A stretch of DNA of 64,000 nt from Glebionis coronaria (Eukaryota; Streptophyta; Magnoliopsida; Asterales; Asteraceae), in the NCBI GenBank assembly GCA_025667525.1, contig CM046876.1, forward strand, positions 28,297,224 through 28,361,223, read 5' to 3'. The position numbers and the translations under genes are program-made. The notes under the pieces are model-generated. The model saw only the letters and a list, made by a program, of their open reading frames with translations, searched no databases and was not told the DNA's origin. This document shows, in pieces, positions 1 to 15,048 of the stretch (within the stretch, counting starts at the first letter, position 1; each line of letters begins with the position of its first letter).

Positions 1-1028
1 AGAAATGATAAAGTAGGTAGTTTTCCCTAGAGAAGCTCATATGGTGTTTTCCATGGCGCTTGAAAATGAGTGAGCGGTATTGGGTGTCACATGCGGTTGT
101 CACTGCTTTTGCCCATAAATTTAATGGAGCCTTTGCGTAAATTAACATTGTTTCAGCTACAGATGTTGTGCAGTGCGAGCAATGGATGTTTCATGAGAAA
201 TGTCTACTTCTTCATAGCATTCACGTAGAGTCTGATTGAAAAACTCGGTTCCATTATCTGTACGAATGCGGTGGATAGTAGCATTAAGGCGCACTTTAAC
301 CATTTTGAGAAACTTAACAATGAATTTAGGTGCCTCATCCTTAGTACTTAGAAATTTCACCCATGTAAACCTAGAATAATCATCGACAATGACGAGGATA
401 TATTTCTTTCTGCTCACACTTTCAGTACACATTGGCCCGTAAAGATCCATATGCAAAAGATATAGTTTCTCTTGGTTGGTGCCTTCGGCTTTGGGTTTGT
501 ATGATTTATTGGTGCTTTTTTCATTGAACACGCGGAACACAAGTGATCCTTGTTAAATTTAAGTTTCGGAAGACCATTAACAAGTCCGTTTTTTGCCAAG
601 TGATTAACAGCGCCAAAGTTAAGATGAGATAACAGTCGACGCCATAAACTGACTTAGTCTTTGATGCTTTGGAGAGAAGACATACGGGAGAAGCGACCAT
701 CATATCACATAAGGACAAAGTATACAAATTATCCCCGTGAGAACCTTTTAAAAAATCCTCCTTCTAAGTTACGAATGAAGCAAGTATGTTGTCGAAAAGC
801 AACCTCAAGGTTTGAATCGTAGAATTATCGAACATAGAATAAAGTATGGCAAAGTCCTTCCACGTAATACACACGAGAAACCTTAACATTCCCAATTTGA
901 AATTCACCATAACTCGTGATCTTTGTAATATGGTCATTCCCAAATTTTATTGTGCCTAGAAAATTGTTGACAAATTTTTTGAGCATCGAGCAATCTCCAG
1001 TCATATGCTTGGAGCAACCAGAGTCCAA
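1..1028 (-). pseudogene. Copia-1 protease and integrase remnant
   Basis: The retropepsin active site appears as DSGCSKHMTGDCSMLKKF at the start of the 825-1028 segment (minus). It is followed by a YYVEGLCHTLFYV motif typical of copia. A pre-integrase segment (YTLSLCDMMVASPVCLLSK) follows at 521-727, and the integrase core at 157-540 (LHMDLYGPM, VIVDDYSRFTWVKFL, IRTDNGTEF). The third acidic region is broken: the frame is lost after SIARTAQ. Below base 150 a copia integrase tail (LWAKAVTTACDTQYRS) is readable in another frame. At least four frame breaks make this inactive. Confidence 0.85.
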
Positions 1029-1570
1029 ATACTAGAGGATGATTTATACCACCTTAAATTATCAGTCGACAAAGACAATGTATCGGAATCTAGTTGTTCC
1101 TATGTGTTAGCAGGTATAGATATAATTATCTTAGATTTGCTCACATTAGGTTTCCCAGTTTTCCTTAGTTTTCCTTGATTTCTTTCTATTTTTAGACGTA
1201 CCTCAGGTTTTAGTGACCTAATCTTCTTATTTACTAGTAGGTACTATCGTAGGGGCGATCCTAGTTAAGGGCGCAGTTTCCATACTTTATTGATGGTGTT
1301 CCTGTTTAAAGCTCGCTCATGCCTAACTTTAGTGGGAGTGATCCTAGTTAAAGGGCACTTAGTTCCAACTATTGTAAAGGTCCTACCAGTGGGGCGCCAT
1401 TGCCATCCAACTTGGGAAAAATATTTTCATGTTGGTTTCCATTTTAAATTATGTGTGCAAGCATACATTTCATTCACGTAGTCAATAAGGCACAAATCAT
1501 GACGCATAGAAAACATGCATTCATTACAATTCCAACATTTTAAATCAGAAATCATCTTTCGCTTAGGCTG

Positions 1571-4110
<2,540 letters not shown>

Positions 4111-4315
4111 ATCTTATTGAGCAGGATCATTCATATTCGAAGTAGATGTCGGTTGTGTTTCACTCAAATTACGGGGTTGATATTGCTATCATTGTTTGTC
4201 TCTTCGTTTGAGCTACTCACCACCGGATGCTTTTCCAGATACGTAGACTCTTGCCCAACTTGATGTGGTACAATACTAATATCATTGGTAACGTTTGTTA
4301 CCTTAGATATTTTAT

Positions 4316-5899
4316 CTAAACCAGTGACGGAGAGTTTTGCCATAAGATCTGCTTTGGCAGTGTTGAAATCATCAGTGTCTGAATCGTGTGCATCGAGATC
4401 ATTTGCTTAATATGTTGTATTTGAGTGAGAGCTGCCTGAATCACATCATTATCTGCAACCCATGGATCAACTAGAAAGGCTAACTCTTTTGCATCTAACT
4501 CACGACCACGTGACTGAGCATCTGCCAATAACATCTTTTCTTTAAACTATGAAGCATCCCTCTTCCATTTTGGCTGTGTGCATTGCCTTTCCATGTGACC
4601 CTCCCCTATGCATTTGTAACAAGTCACAGTTTTTGACTTTCCAACAAATTTTCCACTAGTTGTAGCATTATAAGTCATTGGTGCCATGCTTGATGGACTA
4701 GGTCTCCCCTGAATGGATTGAACCATGACCCTTCCGTCTTGAATTGTTGCTTGCTAACGAGGATTTGAAGAAGTTCTCAATTGATTGTTAGTTGTGGGGA
4801 GTCCTCTGAGTCCTTTGTTTTTCAGCGTTTGAGTCATATAAGTGGTCATTGTAGTCAATACTTCAATGTGATTGTCACTTTGTTTGAACTCGGGATAGGA
4901 ATATCCGGAAGTTCATTGCTTTAGAAGGCTTGTGCTTGCTGAACATCACTAGTAGGAAATCATACACTTAGAGGAGTGTTGACGTGTTGTAAGTAAGCGG
5001 TGTCATGAGGTTCTGATGGTTGACAAGTGACTAGGAGAGATGGTGATTCCTGATGAGTAAGATGTGATTGATGAACTTGTGTTGATTGATATGGAACCAC
5101 GTGTTATAATGATGCTTGAGAAAGAGAATTTTGTTGATGAGAACTAACTTGATGTGGAGAGTATTGAGGTTGATACGAGTGTTGTTGATATGATTGTGAT
5201 CCATGTGAATAGAGAGCATTGCCATATGGAGACAATGGTGATTCACAATTAAGGGAAATGGTTCATGATATGAGGATTGTGACATACAAAGTTGATGCAC
5301 ATGTTTTTCATGTTGTTTCAAGTAGGCATGAAGTTGATCCATGTTAGTTGTGTGTAGATCTTCACCAACATGACATCAGTAACGAAGCGACTCTATTCTA
5401 GGGGTAGAGTATTCAAAAACTTGGTGTTGATTTGAAATTGTGCAGTCTTCATGTTCTAGATATTGAAATCATTGAGCAATGTAGCAAATCTCCAATAATA
5501 ATCATGAAGTGACTCCCTTAAAATATATGTAAACCGGTTAAACATATCATATAGTTGACACTCTCGTTCCTGTTGGGACAAAGAAGTGTCTTGCATCAAA
5601 GTACTAATACGCTCCCATAATTCCTTTGCAATCTCATGATGACTCACAAGTTTATAGATATCTGGTGGAAGACCTTGTAGAATGATGTTGGTAGCCTTTA
5701 CGTCACACTCAACTTAAAGTTGATTTGCCGGTGTCACATCAACGATTGTGTGAGGTCGAGTCACACCATATTCCGTAATCGTGCCCCAATCTAATGTCCC
5801 ATTGAACACCAATTCAAGGATAAGTCTTCCATCTGGTCTATTTAACATATATAACCTCAAACGACTTTTCCATGAATCATAGAGCTCTTTGATAAGCAT
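4316..5899 (-). pseudogene. Copia-1 gag (capsid/nucleocapsid) remnant
   Basis: Segments at 5714-5899 and 5456-5647 share one frame and look like a copia gag: a W-x-S-R-L-R-L-Y core, then SHHEIAKELWERISTLMQ and a REC-QLYDMFNRFTY stretch (UBN2/gag-type). A CCHC zinc knuckle (C-Y-K-C-x4-H-x4-C) is readable at about 4583-4625. It is followed by a KMLLADAQSRGRELDAKEL segment that typically follows the knuckle in this group. The product would coat and package element RNA. In-frame stops and shifts occur between the pieces, for example near 5455 and 4540, so no functional protein is expected. Confidence 0.8.
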
Positions 5900-6314
5900 C
5901 GGTGGGCGGTATCGGTACCCGAAATGATTGACAAATCTGAAAGAGACGACGTCGATGATTGTGGAGTCATCTTAAATAACACTCTAACAAAGAATTACCT
6001 TGTTGATCGAGCAATGAAATTGAGTAATTATGTTTGTGAGAGAAGAACAATACGGGATTTTGAATTCGTGGTAAAACCGGAAAATAAAATTTGCGGGATT
6101 GTACAAACAAACGAAAAACCGTAAAAATTCTTGAAACCTTGTTTGTTGATGTGGAGTATAGAAGAAAAATTCTCTAAGTTTGCCTCGAGTTAAACCGAAT
6201 CGAATTATAACTTAAGTTTCTTAAATTCCAAAAATTTGAAATGGTCAAAAGAATTCTAAGTCCTTAATCTCTGTTCCATGTTGTTGTTATCTTGGTTCTA
6301 CTCAACACACAATT

Positions 6315-6555
6315 CCGGTTCTGAAAAATGGCTAATCTCGGCTCTGAACTTATGCAATTCCATTTCGTAATCTCGGTTCAGCAGACACTTTTTTGGTTCT
6401 GAAAAATAGTTAAATCTCGGTTTTGAACTTATGCAATTCCGGTTCGTAATCTCGGTACTGCAGGCACTTTTTCGGTTCTGAAAAATAGCTAAATCTTGGT
6501 TCTGAATTTATGCAATTCCGGTTCATAATGTCGGTTAATCAGGGTTTTGACCACC
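6315..6555. repeat. Three tandem copies of a ~78-bp unit in the Copia-1 leader
   Basis: A unit starting CTGAAAAATAGCTAAATC and containing TTATGCAATTCCGGTTCG recurs at about 6321, 6398 and 6478. Copies differ at a few positions. It lies in the untranslated leader between primer site and gag. It has no coding role that I can see. Confidence 0.8.
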
Positions 6556-6920
6556 AAAACCGAGACGAATAATACAAACTTCGAAAAGGCGATGGTTTTT
6601 AGCTTATCTAACAAGACGACTTGTACAACCAAGTGTTAGAACCTCCAAAGAACCATAAAATTACAAATTTTTTGAAATTTTTCGCCGAAAATTTTAAATC
6701 AGGATTTGTACTTGATCTAAAATATTTTTACCGAAAGTCCAAACAAGGAAAAGTGTGTTTTAGCTTTAAAATGAATGCAAATCAATACTAGGATATAGAT
6801 AATGATGCGTTTGAAGTTTTAAGCCACGAAAAACACAAAAACAAAATGATTCGAGACCTACATAAAGATATAGCGTCGGAATCAAAAGAACAAACACAAG
6901 AACTATAATTTCATCCCACG

Positions 6921-6934
6921 GCTCCTGATACCAA
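6921..6934 (-). other. Primer binding site of Copia-1 (tRNA-Met type)
   Basis: The minus strand reads TTGGTATCAGGAGCC. This matches the plant copia site TGGTATCAGAGCC except for one extra G. It lies immediately after the LTR end, as expected for minus-strand DNA priming by initiator tRNA-Met. Confidence 0.8.
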
Positions 6935-6935
6935 T

Positions 6936-7234
6936 TGAAAAATATTAGTAATCCAAGTATGGAGTGAGGTTAGAAGGTTTTCTAGAGAGAGAAAGTTAGA
7001 GAGAGAAATGAGAGAAAATGTGTGTAATATTATGAGAAAAATAAACCAACCAACAACCTCTCCTCTAAGGAGAGGGTATTTATACTCAAACCTACAAGAT
7101 GGTCTTGGGCCTCCGGTCCTTGACATGTCATGGATCGGGTTTGCATAATGTTTTATTATTAATAAAACTACGAGCTATTATAAATATTGTTAGAGTGACC
7201 GGGTTTTCTAACTAGGAAAATTATATTTCCAACA
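6936..7234 (-). repeat. 5' LTR of Copia-1 (299 bp)
   Basis: On the minus strand it begins TGTTGGAAATATAA at 7234 and ends TTTTTCA at 6936, directly before the primer site. It contains a TATA-like box (GTATAAATACC, about 7075-7085). Next to the box is a perfect palindrome, CCTCTCCT-CTA-AGGAGAGG on the plus strand (about 7057-7076). The partner LTR is outside the window, so target duplications cannot be checked. Confidence 0.85.
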
Positions 7235-9580
7235 ATCCCACATGTTATAAAATAAAAATTTTTATATCAAGTACTCTAAGATCCATAACCACAACAATGA
7301 TATATTAATATAGTATTTAAGTTTTTATGAATTTCTTTTAAATATTACTTTAAAATTTAAATTGAAAACTGGAAAAGTAAAACTTAACCCTAGTTTTCAA
7401 ATGAGCGGATATTTCAACGCCACTAGAAGTAGCAATGCAACTTTAACTACGTGCGTTTGTGATTGTTTATGTTTATGTTTATGTTTATGTGTGATTGTTT
7501 ATGTTTATTTATGATCGTTTACCATCTGTTTGTTTATATTCGTTTGATTTATTAATGAACGAACGTAAACGAACATGTAAAAGTTCACATTTAAATAAAT
7601 GAACATGAACAAAAATTGTTTCCCAATTATGTGTCCGTATTTGTTTATTTGTTGAATTAAAATTAAATAAACAAACACAAACTTATTTTCGTTCACGTTC
7701 GTCAAATTCGATTACAACCTTAGCTATGTTTCAACTCACATGTATTTATCGTTTTTTGGTACTTTATTTTTAGGATCTATGAACACGGTTCTATATATTT
7801 ATATTACATGAAACAATCTTCTATTTTGTATCAAATCTTCAACAAGTGTAGATTCCAAGTATTGTAAAAATATATTACTTTCGTCTCAAAATTATATTCT
7901 ATTTTTTTTGGATTGTCCCAAATTAATTGTCTACTTCTAAAAATAGTTAGAAAGCTTAGAGCATCTCCAATAACAATAGCTTTTTACTATTTCATAAAGT
8001 TACTAGTAACTAGTTTAATTGGAGTAATAGGTTTTTACAAAGCTTTTTAAAAAGACTTTGCATACACAAAGCTTTTCCTTAAACCTTTAGCTAACAAATC
8101 TGATATGCATTTAAAAGTATTGAATGTAAAAACCCATAAGAGGTTTGTTGCATTGGCGATTATATTATTTTTAGTTGAAATTATAATTACGAATTTAAAA
8201 ATAAAAATAAATTAATTGGTTAAAAATAAAATTATCTTTATTCCAAAAATAAGAGAAGAAAAGCGGTAATATTTTTTAAGCAGTGTATTTTTGTTGATAA
8301 ACAATAATTTTAGAATGAAATAAGTATGATCTAAAAGTTTTGCTAAAAGAAAGTGTATGATCTAAAAGTAGAATTGCTCTACAAAATTTGGACTTGATGT
8401 CTAGAACAACGTCATTGATATGTCATTACTGAGGTCATGCATGTTATTAAGTTTCATGAGAAAACATATTATATTATTATTTACACTATATCTTGAATTG
8501 GTAATTTGTTAATCCATCAGAATATCTTATTAGCAACTTTACCTTTTTATATATAGACATGTTACTTAAGTTAGACAAAACGTATATCATAGAGTAACTA
8601 CCATTTATGGATAAATGATGGCTATCGTTTACTAAAACAATTCTTTTTTAATTAGTATACGGCGTCGAAAGAAACAAAATAGGTACAGTTAATAATACAT
8701 AAATTTTGAACTCTAAACATATTTATGGAGGCTTTTATGTGCATAAATATTTCCTACGCAATATTTGTTTGTAGAGGACAATTGACAAGTAGTAGTAGGT
8801 ATAGCAAAGAAAAATGGGCTTATTCCTCTTAATTGGGTTCTACTTCTATACTTTTTTTTGGCAAATGCTATAATTGTACTTCATATAAACTTAATGTTGT
8901 AAACGAACTAAATGTTCGGTGAATATTTCATAAATCGTTTAGTAAAAAGTTTGTTTATCTTCGTTTATTTATTAAATGAACGTACATAAACATTATTTAG
9001 TTAAACGAACGAACCAGAACATAAGTCACGCCCTTTCGCGTTTGTTCATGAACGTACGATTATACATTAATTAACGCCCATTTTTGTTCATTTATATATT
9101 TATGTTCGTATATCAAATCTTTTAACTAGATATTTTTAAAACTGATATGTTTAAATAAGACAATCTTTATATAACAAAGTAATATACATAATTTGATAAA
9201 TTTTATGTTTTTTTCTTTTTTCATTTATGTTAGTTTATGGTTCGTTTAATTTCTTAATGACCTAACAAAAAAATCTTTAAGGTTTGCTTATATTAGTTTA
9301 AAATTCGTCCGTTTAAGAGTTCGTGTTCGCTTATTTGTTTGGTTAAAATTGAATGAACGATTATGAACAAGCTTAATTCGTTCTTGTTCGTCCATTTCGT
9401 CTACAAACCTATGTATACTTATAGTTGCGTGTAAAGATGGCAGGGGCGTAGTCGAATCAGTTTATGCGTTAAAATTTATTATTTTTTTAGACAAGAGTTT
9501 TAAATTTTTTTTTAAATTTTTAAGAAATTTTTAAATTTTATTTAAAAATAACTAAATAAAATAATTAAAAATATAAGAAA
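7235..9580. other. Non-coding AT-rich interval with two related GTTCGTTTA-rich patches
   Basis: No gene is supported. A TTTATG-type repeat occurs at about 7455-7510. Patches at 7500-7710 and 8880-9400 are rich in variants of TGTTCGTTTATTTAAATGAACG and its complement, suggesting a shared old repeat family. The rest looks like unremarkable intergenic DNA. Confidence 0.5.
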
Positions 9581-9583
9581 TTC

Positions 9584-9655
9584 TCATAATAATAATATAA
9601 TGATATAAATAATATAATGATATAATAATAATATAATGATATAAATAATAGAAAG
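9584..9655. repeat. AT-rich short tandem array
   Basis: A run of AATAATATAATGATATAA variants, repeated about four times. It is low complexity. Flanking DNA to 10260 shows no gene. Confidence 0.75.
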
Positions 9656-10260
9656 ACACAAGTGCAAATATGGTCCTTGTGGTTTAGTTAAATTGCAAAC
9701 GATTGTTTTAGTCCTTTTAAGCCGACAAAGGACCAAAAGTGGAACCAAACTTTTAAAATACGAACATTTTGTTTGCAATTTCGAAATTCAACGGACCAAA
9801 TATATAATTTGACCAAAACACAAGGACTATTTTTTCAATTTACTCTTTAAAAAAAAACCTTTTTATTACCACATTACTCTCTATAAATACCTATTAACTT
9901 TCAAAATTTTCAAACACAACTTTAAAATCAGCATCAACTCGTTTTCTCTACAACTTAAAAATTAATAGCGTTCTCCGTTCCACATACCTTATATAAAATC
10001 AATTGTATGGTTCATATTCAAATTAATGAACATAAACGTCATCAGTTAAAGCTTATGACGTTAGCCTTTGAATCGATTATGCAAATAATGCTAAAGATAA
10101 ACTGCGCAGAGTATATGAGAATTGACATGATATTTCGTAAGAGAAACGTGTTTTGATTGACACTTTTCTAAAACAATAATCTAAAAACGATTTCGAGGTA
10201 CAGAGCGCCTTGTTTCGAAAGACGGAAAGAATAGAACGTCAAGTTCAAAATAAAATTGAA

Positions 10261-10577
10261 TGATGGATAACATCACTCCCAACAAGATTGAAGATATTTC
10301 GTCAGAAACTGATATACGTGGTTCGTCATCACAACAACATACAGACCAATATGTTTCTCCCGTTCCGTCCTATCCAATGGTAAACGAATCAAATTAATAT
10401 CTTACTAACATAGAGATACAAAAACTATACCTAGATGTAGAAGTATTGAGAGACACACTGGAAGAAGAAGTTAGGGCTAAAAAAGAGTGGGATGAGAAAG
10501 TTAGGTCCAAACAATCTGATAAGGAGATATTCCATACCGAATTTTATTATGGGGAGATATCGGATTCAGATCCAGGA
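10261..10577 (+). pseudogene. Short coding-like remnant of unknown identity
   Basis: From ATGATGGATAAC a frame reads MMDNITPNKIEDISSETD and stays open to a TAA near 10395. After it the same frame continues with a charged, coiled-coil-like stretch (LDVEVLRDTLEEEVRAKKEW) up to the left end of the MITE-like element at 10579. I do not recognise the protein. The composition is more coding-like than its surroundings. It could be the tail of a broken host or transposon gene. Confidence is low. Confidence 0.3.
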
Positions 10578-10578
10578 A

Positions 10579-11064
10579 CATACGATACCGCATGGTTGTC
10601 AAGATCACGATCCTGATCTTAGGATCTTACAATTTTAGGATACTGCAAAGAAAAAATGATCTAGATCTTACATAGGATTTTTACATGCTTAAGATCGTGT
10701 AAGATCCCAATCTTGATCATAGGATCTTAGGATCTATTACGATCTGATATTACCTTTTCTCGAACGTCAAACTAAAAAACTACAAATTTACAGTTTTTAT
10801 TTTGTATAATCTAAAAAAAAGTGTTTATCTTCTTATACATTTCATAATGATAATTGAGGATCATATTTTTATGAAATATTCGCATAAATTTGTGTTTACT
10901 ATGTATATTAATTTGTAGTTCTATAAAATAGTACAAAGACAATTAAAAAAAATTACATTATAGTAGGATCTTACAATCCCGATGCTACTTACGATCTCGA
11001 TCTTATAAATACGAAAACCATCCTAGGTAAGACCCCGATCTTGAAAACCTTGCCATATCGTATG
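10579..11064. mobile_element. MITE-like element with ~28-bp imperfect terminal inverted repeats
   Basis: The left end CATACGATACCGCATGG matches the complement of the right end (CATACGATATGGCAAGG). Both continue into G-TCAAGATC. The 486-bp body is dense in GATCTTA/TAAGATC motifs, mostly near the two ends. I see no coding capacity and no convincing target duplication. Superfamily is undetermined. Confidence 0.5.
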
Positions 11065-12208
11065 AGATATTATCTACGTACTAGTGTATTTCCTTGCGTA
11101 TTGTATTTTAATTCCAGTATGTTAATGTATTACATATTTGTTTCTATTAATTTTGTTCAGGATTTTTATTTACGTTTAAGTTGTGTTGTTTACAAATTGA
11201 AGTAATTAAGGAAAAAAATGGGGTAGAAGGTGGCGGTGAGTTTCTCACAACCAGTAAGATTGAAAAGTAAGTAATGTGAGTGGAGAGAGAAAGCACATGT
11301 GACGCCGACGTTGAGGTGGGTTTCTCACCTCCACCCCCTTTAGCCTAATAACCCACGATACCGCGTTGTGACCTACGACGCCACCTTTTTCATCGCGCAC
11401 AACACCGGCCGTCGCGCCGTGGTGTCTCATGCCATAGTTCCCAACTTAAAAAAGTGGCGTTTTCAACTTTTTGTTATTATTTTTTTGAACAAGTATTCGT
11501 TATCCTTTTCAAATGCAACAACAAGTTTTTTTAAAAGCCCTCTTTTTCAAAATTTAATACCTCAAATCTCTATAAAAAAACCCTCTATATCATACCATAT
11601 TTTTATATGACTTCCGATATATTTAATAAACTCCTAATTTCTTATTTCTTCACCAAAATGCATCAAAAAATGAACATATCGGCAACATGCTTAACGACTC
11701 TTCCAACCAAATCCCAGGATCGTCTTCAAATCCAAATAACAATCAAGGCACTTCTTCAAATCCGTCTCAACCTTCGTTCAATCAAATGTCACACTATCCA
11801 AAGTTTAACCCATATGCTTACCCCGATAACCAAATAATCTATAATCAAATTCACCTCCAACAACAATTTGCACAAATGTCTCAACAATTACAACCCGGCG
11901 ACTCACAACCACCATCCGAACAACAATCCCACCATCTTCAAGACGAAGACGATGAAAAAGACTAACCTACACCAGCATCCAAAAAGGAAAACCAAGAAAG
12001 AAAACAAAGAACAAGAAATCTATTGAACCAGAACCCGAAGGTGCGGGAATTCGAAATTTTTGGACCCAAGCCAAAGAATTGCTTTTGTCAAAAGGTTATA
12101 TTGAAGTATCTGAGGATCCAAAATACGGTGCGGGTCAAAAGAAGGATACTTTTTGGTACAAAGTTCTATCTGTCTATACTACCCAAGTCGTGAGGTTGAA
12201 GTACAAGG

Positions 12209-12742
12209 TGTTGAATCCAAGATCTTTAGACTCAAACAGTCAAAACTGTTTTATCTAGGATGATGAACATTCATATGAACTAACATAGCGGAATTGAATG
12301 ATAATCATGAATAAGATGTTTAACAAGATGAAAGATTCCCAAAGAGAGTTTGTATTAATGATTAACACAAACTACTCTAGGTGTGTGTACATTGAATCCC
12401 ACACCTAGAGATCAATGTTTACAGTAGGTTACATTGTGAATTTGAAAGTGATAAACAAAACCTACGTATGGTTCCTTTTATAACATAAGGAAACCATGAT
12501 ACATGGAAACTAAATAATATATTAATGAATAAATCAAAACAGACTTATTCACTCTTATCACTACTTTGACCAAATCTTTTCTTCTTATCACATATGGCAG
12601 GGGAAACATACAGCAGGGGAAAGTTTCTCTAGAAGGGGAAACTTTGTAGTATTTTGTCCACCAGCTTGAAGTTTCACATAATGTCTTATTTGGTCCTTTC
12701 TAGTTTCCATGGTGATTTGACTCATCAACTTTTAGCCCAACA
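12209..12742 (-). repeat. 3' LTR of the LARD-like element (534 bp)
   Basis: Plus strand TGTTGAATCC to AGCCCAACA, bounded by CAAGG on the left and the polypurine tract on the right. It contains a TATAAAAG box on the minus strand inside an inverted repeat (ATGGTTCCTT ... AAGGAAACCAT, about 12468-12500). It also carries GCAGGGGAAA-type motifs near 12598-12650. Confidence 0.93.
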
Positions 12743-13554
12743 ATCTTCCCCTAGTTGATGATGTCAAAACACTTCCCCTTAAACATACAACACCAAAGAT
12801 CAGCAGGCTGAACATTCTTTGTAGACTTCTTCCCCTTTTTGACATGATCAAATAGGGGTCTTCTATGTGAACAACCTTGATTTTCAACTACTACTAACCA
12901 ATATCATACATCAAACCCAAGTATTCCACCTTTTAAAATACCATCCATGAAGCACATAGGCCTGACTCCTAATAAAAAATGATTTTGAGCAGTAGATACT
13001 CTCATTAGTTGTAGTAATACCAATGAGTAATAGCAAAAATCTTCACCTTGATGTCATATGTGAATGACTAACACTTTATCAAATAAGCTTCCCCTTAAAG
13101 TATGCTAGTCATTGATGAATCTTCAATTCTGTAGGCTTTATGTAATGATTACATATGAAGAAAACTGATTATAACTTACTTGATGATGAAGAAGAATAAC
13201 CCGAACTTGCGTTCTATATCTTGCACTAACCACATGACAAAGAGTCTGCATATACAAAATCCTCATTTACCTTTGAAACGAGACACTGAGCACGATAATG
13301 TAACTCCTTCAAGTGATAGAAAATATGTGCATAGAGTACCATAAGAAAAATCACATATTCCAAGATCTTGTATCACTTTGTCATTAGGTGTTTAAGAATA
13401 AAACACATACCCGCGAAAATCTACTTCGTCCTCAAATAAATGATAAAAACTTTTCTTCGTAATCAATAAAATTAAATCAAGCCTTTATACCTTTAAACCA
13501 GTTGCTGTGAATATACCAAAATCCAAAACACTGCTGTCCCAAAATTCATATCTG

Positions 13555-13700
13555 ACAGCAGGGGGAACTTTCAAAAACAGTGGGAATCTATTAATGAAAG
13601 CAGGGGGAACGGTTGAAGGCAGGGGGTCGTAGCAGGGGGAAATTTTAATGAAAGCAGGGGGAACATTTTCACAAGCAGGGGGAACTTTTAATGCCCCTGT
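13555..13700 (-). repeat. Cluster of GTTCCCCCTGC motifs inside the LARD-like element
   Basis: The plus strand shows GCAGGGGGAAC or close variants about six times within 150 bp (for example near 13558, 13601, 13618, 13633, 13656 and 13675). On the minus strand they would translate as recurring V-P-P-A units. The spacing is irregular, so this is not a simple tandem repeat. The shorter form GCAGGGGAAA occurs in both LTRs. Confidence 0.75.
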
Positions 13701-14501
13701 TTTTGTTATTAACTGTGCCAAACCCACTCAAAGTGGGAATGAATTTATAACAGGTAATAAATAAAAACAAAGACTATTAAAAATATACCTTACTGTGAAA
13801 ATATACCTGCTGTGATATCCTTTTAGAGTCACGAACAAAAAACAATACACGATTGTTTTTACTGTACGAAGCCAAGATAAAACCCACATTCATTCGTGTG
13901 AACACAGACATTGTTCTCTTCGTGTGAACGCAATACTTAACCATAGACAATCATATACAGTGGGACCCATGTTTGCTTCACGTCACTTTCAATTTAATAA
14001 AACCAAAAGTCCATCTCCCGTGTGAACACATTGTACAGAGTAATATATAATGATACTCGAACCAAAATAAGGACCACCGAGTATTCAAGAATCATCATAT
14101 CACTTTCAATCATAAATGATCTTGCAATTGGACCACATACCTTAATGCGTCACTCTTGTTTTCGGCCAATAAGAGTACAGTCCCTTTCTTGTGATCACGT
14201 GAATAATACAAAAGTAATAGCAGCAATGTTTGACCATGGAATAGATACTAATACACGACATTTTTGCTGCAATTAATTAATAAGCTTCAACGTGGGACCA
14301 TCAATCAAACATACGAACATATAGATCGTATTAAATCAGCACAAAAAAAAACATTACGCCCATAAGTCACAGCTTCAAATAAACACCAATATTTTTAGGG
14401 CTTGAGGAATTGACCCTCTCAATAAACCCTAAAATCATCTTCACTTCACAGCAACAAGATCACGAAAAACATCTTAGTCTCCTAGATATCAAGAGCCACC
14501 C

Positions 14502-14513
14502 GCTCTGATACCA
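14502..14513 (-). other. Primer binding site of the LARD-like element
   Basis: The minus strand reads TGGTATCAGAGC, the canonical plant copia initiator tRNA-Met site, two bases from the LTR end. Confidence 0.9.
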
Positions 14514-14515
14514 CT

Positions 14516-15048
14516 TGTTGAATCCAAGATCTTTAGACTCAAACAGTCAAAACTGTTTTATCTAGGATGATGAACATTCATATGAACTAACATAGCGGAA
14601 TTGAATGATAATCATGAATAAGATGTTTAACAAGATGAAAGATTCCCAAAGAGAGTTTGTATTAATGATTAAAACAAACTACTCTAGGTGTGTGTACATT
14701 GAATCCCACACCTAGAGATCAATGTTTACAGTAGGTTACATTGTGAATTTGAAAGTGATAAACAAAACCTACGTATGGTTCCTTTTATAACATAAGGAAA
14801 CCATGATACATGGAAACTAAATAATATATTAATGAATAAATCAAAACATACTTATTCACTCTTATCACTACTTTGACCAAATCTTTTCTTCTTATCACAT
14901 ATGGCAGGGGAAACATACAGCAGGGAAAGTTTCTCTAGCAGGGGAAACTTTGTAGTATTTTGTCCACCAGCTTGAAGTTTCACATAATGTCTTATTTGGT
15001 CCTTTCTAGTTTCCATGGTGATTTGACTCATCAACTTTTAGCCCAACA
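14516..15048 (-). repeat. 5' LTR of the LARD-like element (533 bp)
   Basis: Same termini as the partner at 12209-12742. Differences seen are AACAC/AAAAC, AACAG/AACAT, a lost G in CAGGGG, and CTAGA/CTAGC. It should hold the promoter for the element's RNA (TATAAAAG, minus, near 14790). The primer site adjoins at its left edge. Confidence 0.93.

Larger units (their letters stand above)
12209..15048 (-). mobile_element. LARD-like non-autonomous LTR retrotransposon (2,840 bp), target duplication CAAGG
   Basis: Two near-identical LTRs flank 1,773 bp without coding capacity. Orientation is minus: the primer site lies at 14502-14513 and the polypurine tract at 12743-12752. CAAGG directly precedes base 12209 and directly follows base 15048, a perfect 5-bp target duplication. 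The LTRs differ by only three substitutions and one 1-bp indel over 533 bp, so insertion is recent. It must rely on enzymes from another copia element. Confidence 0.93.
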
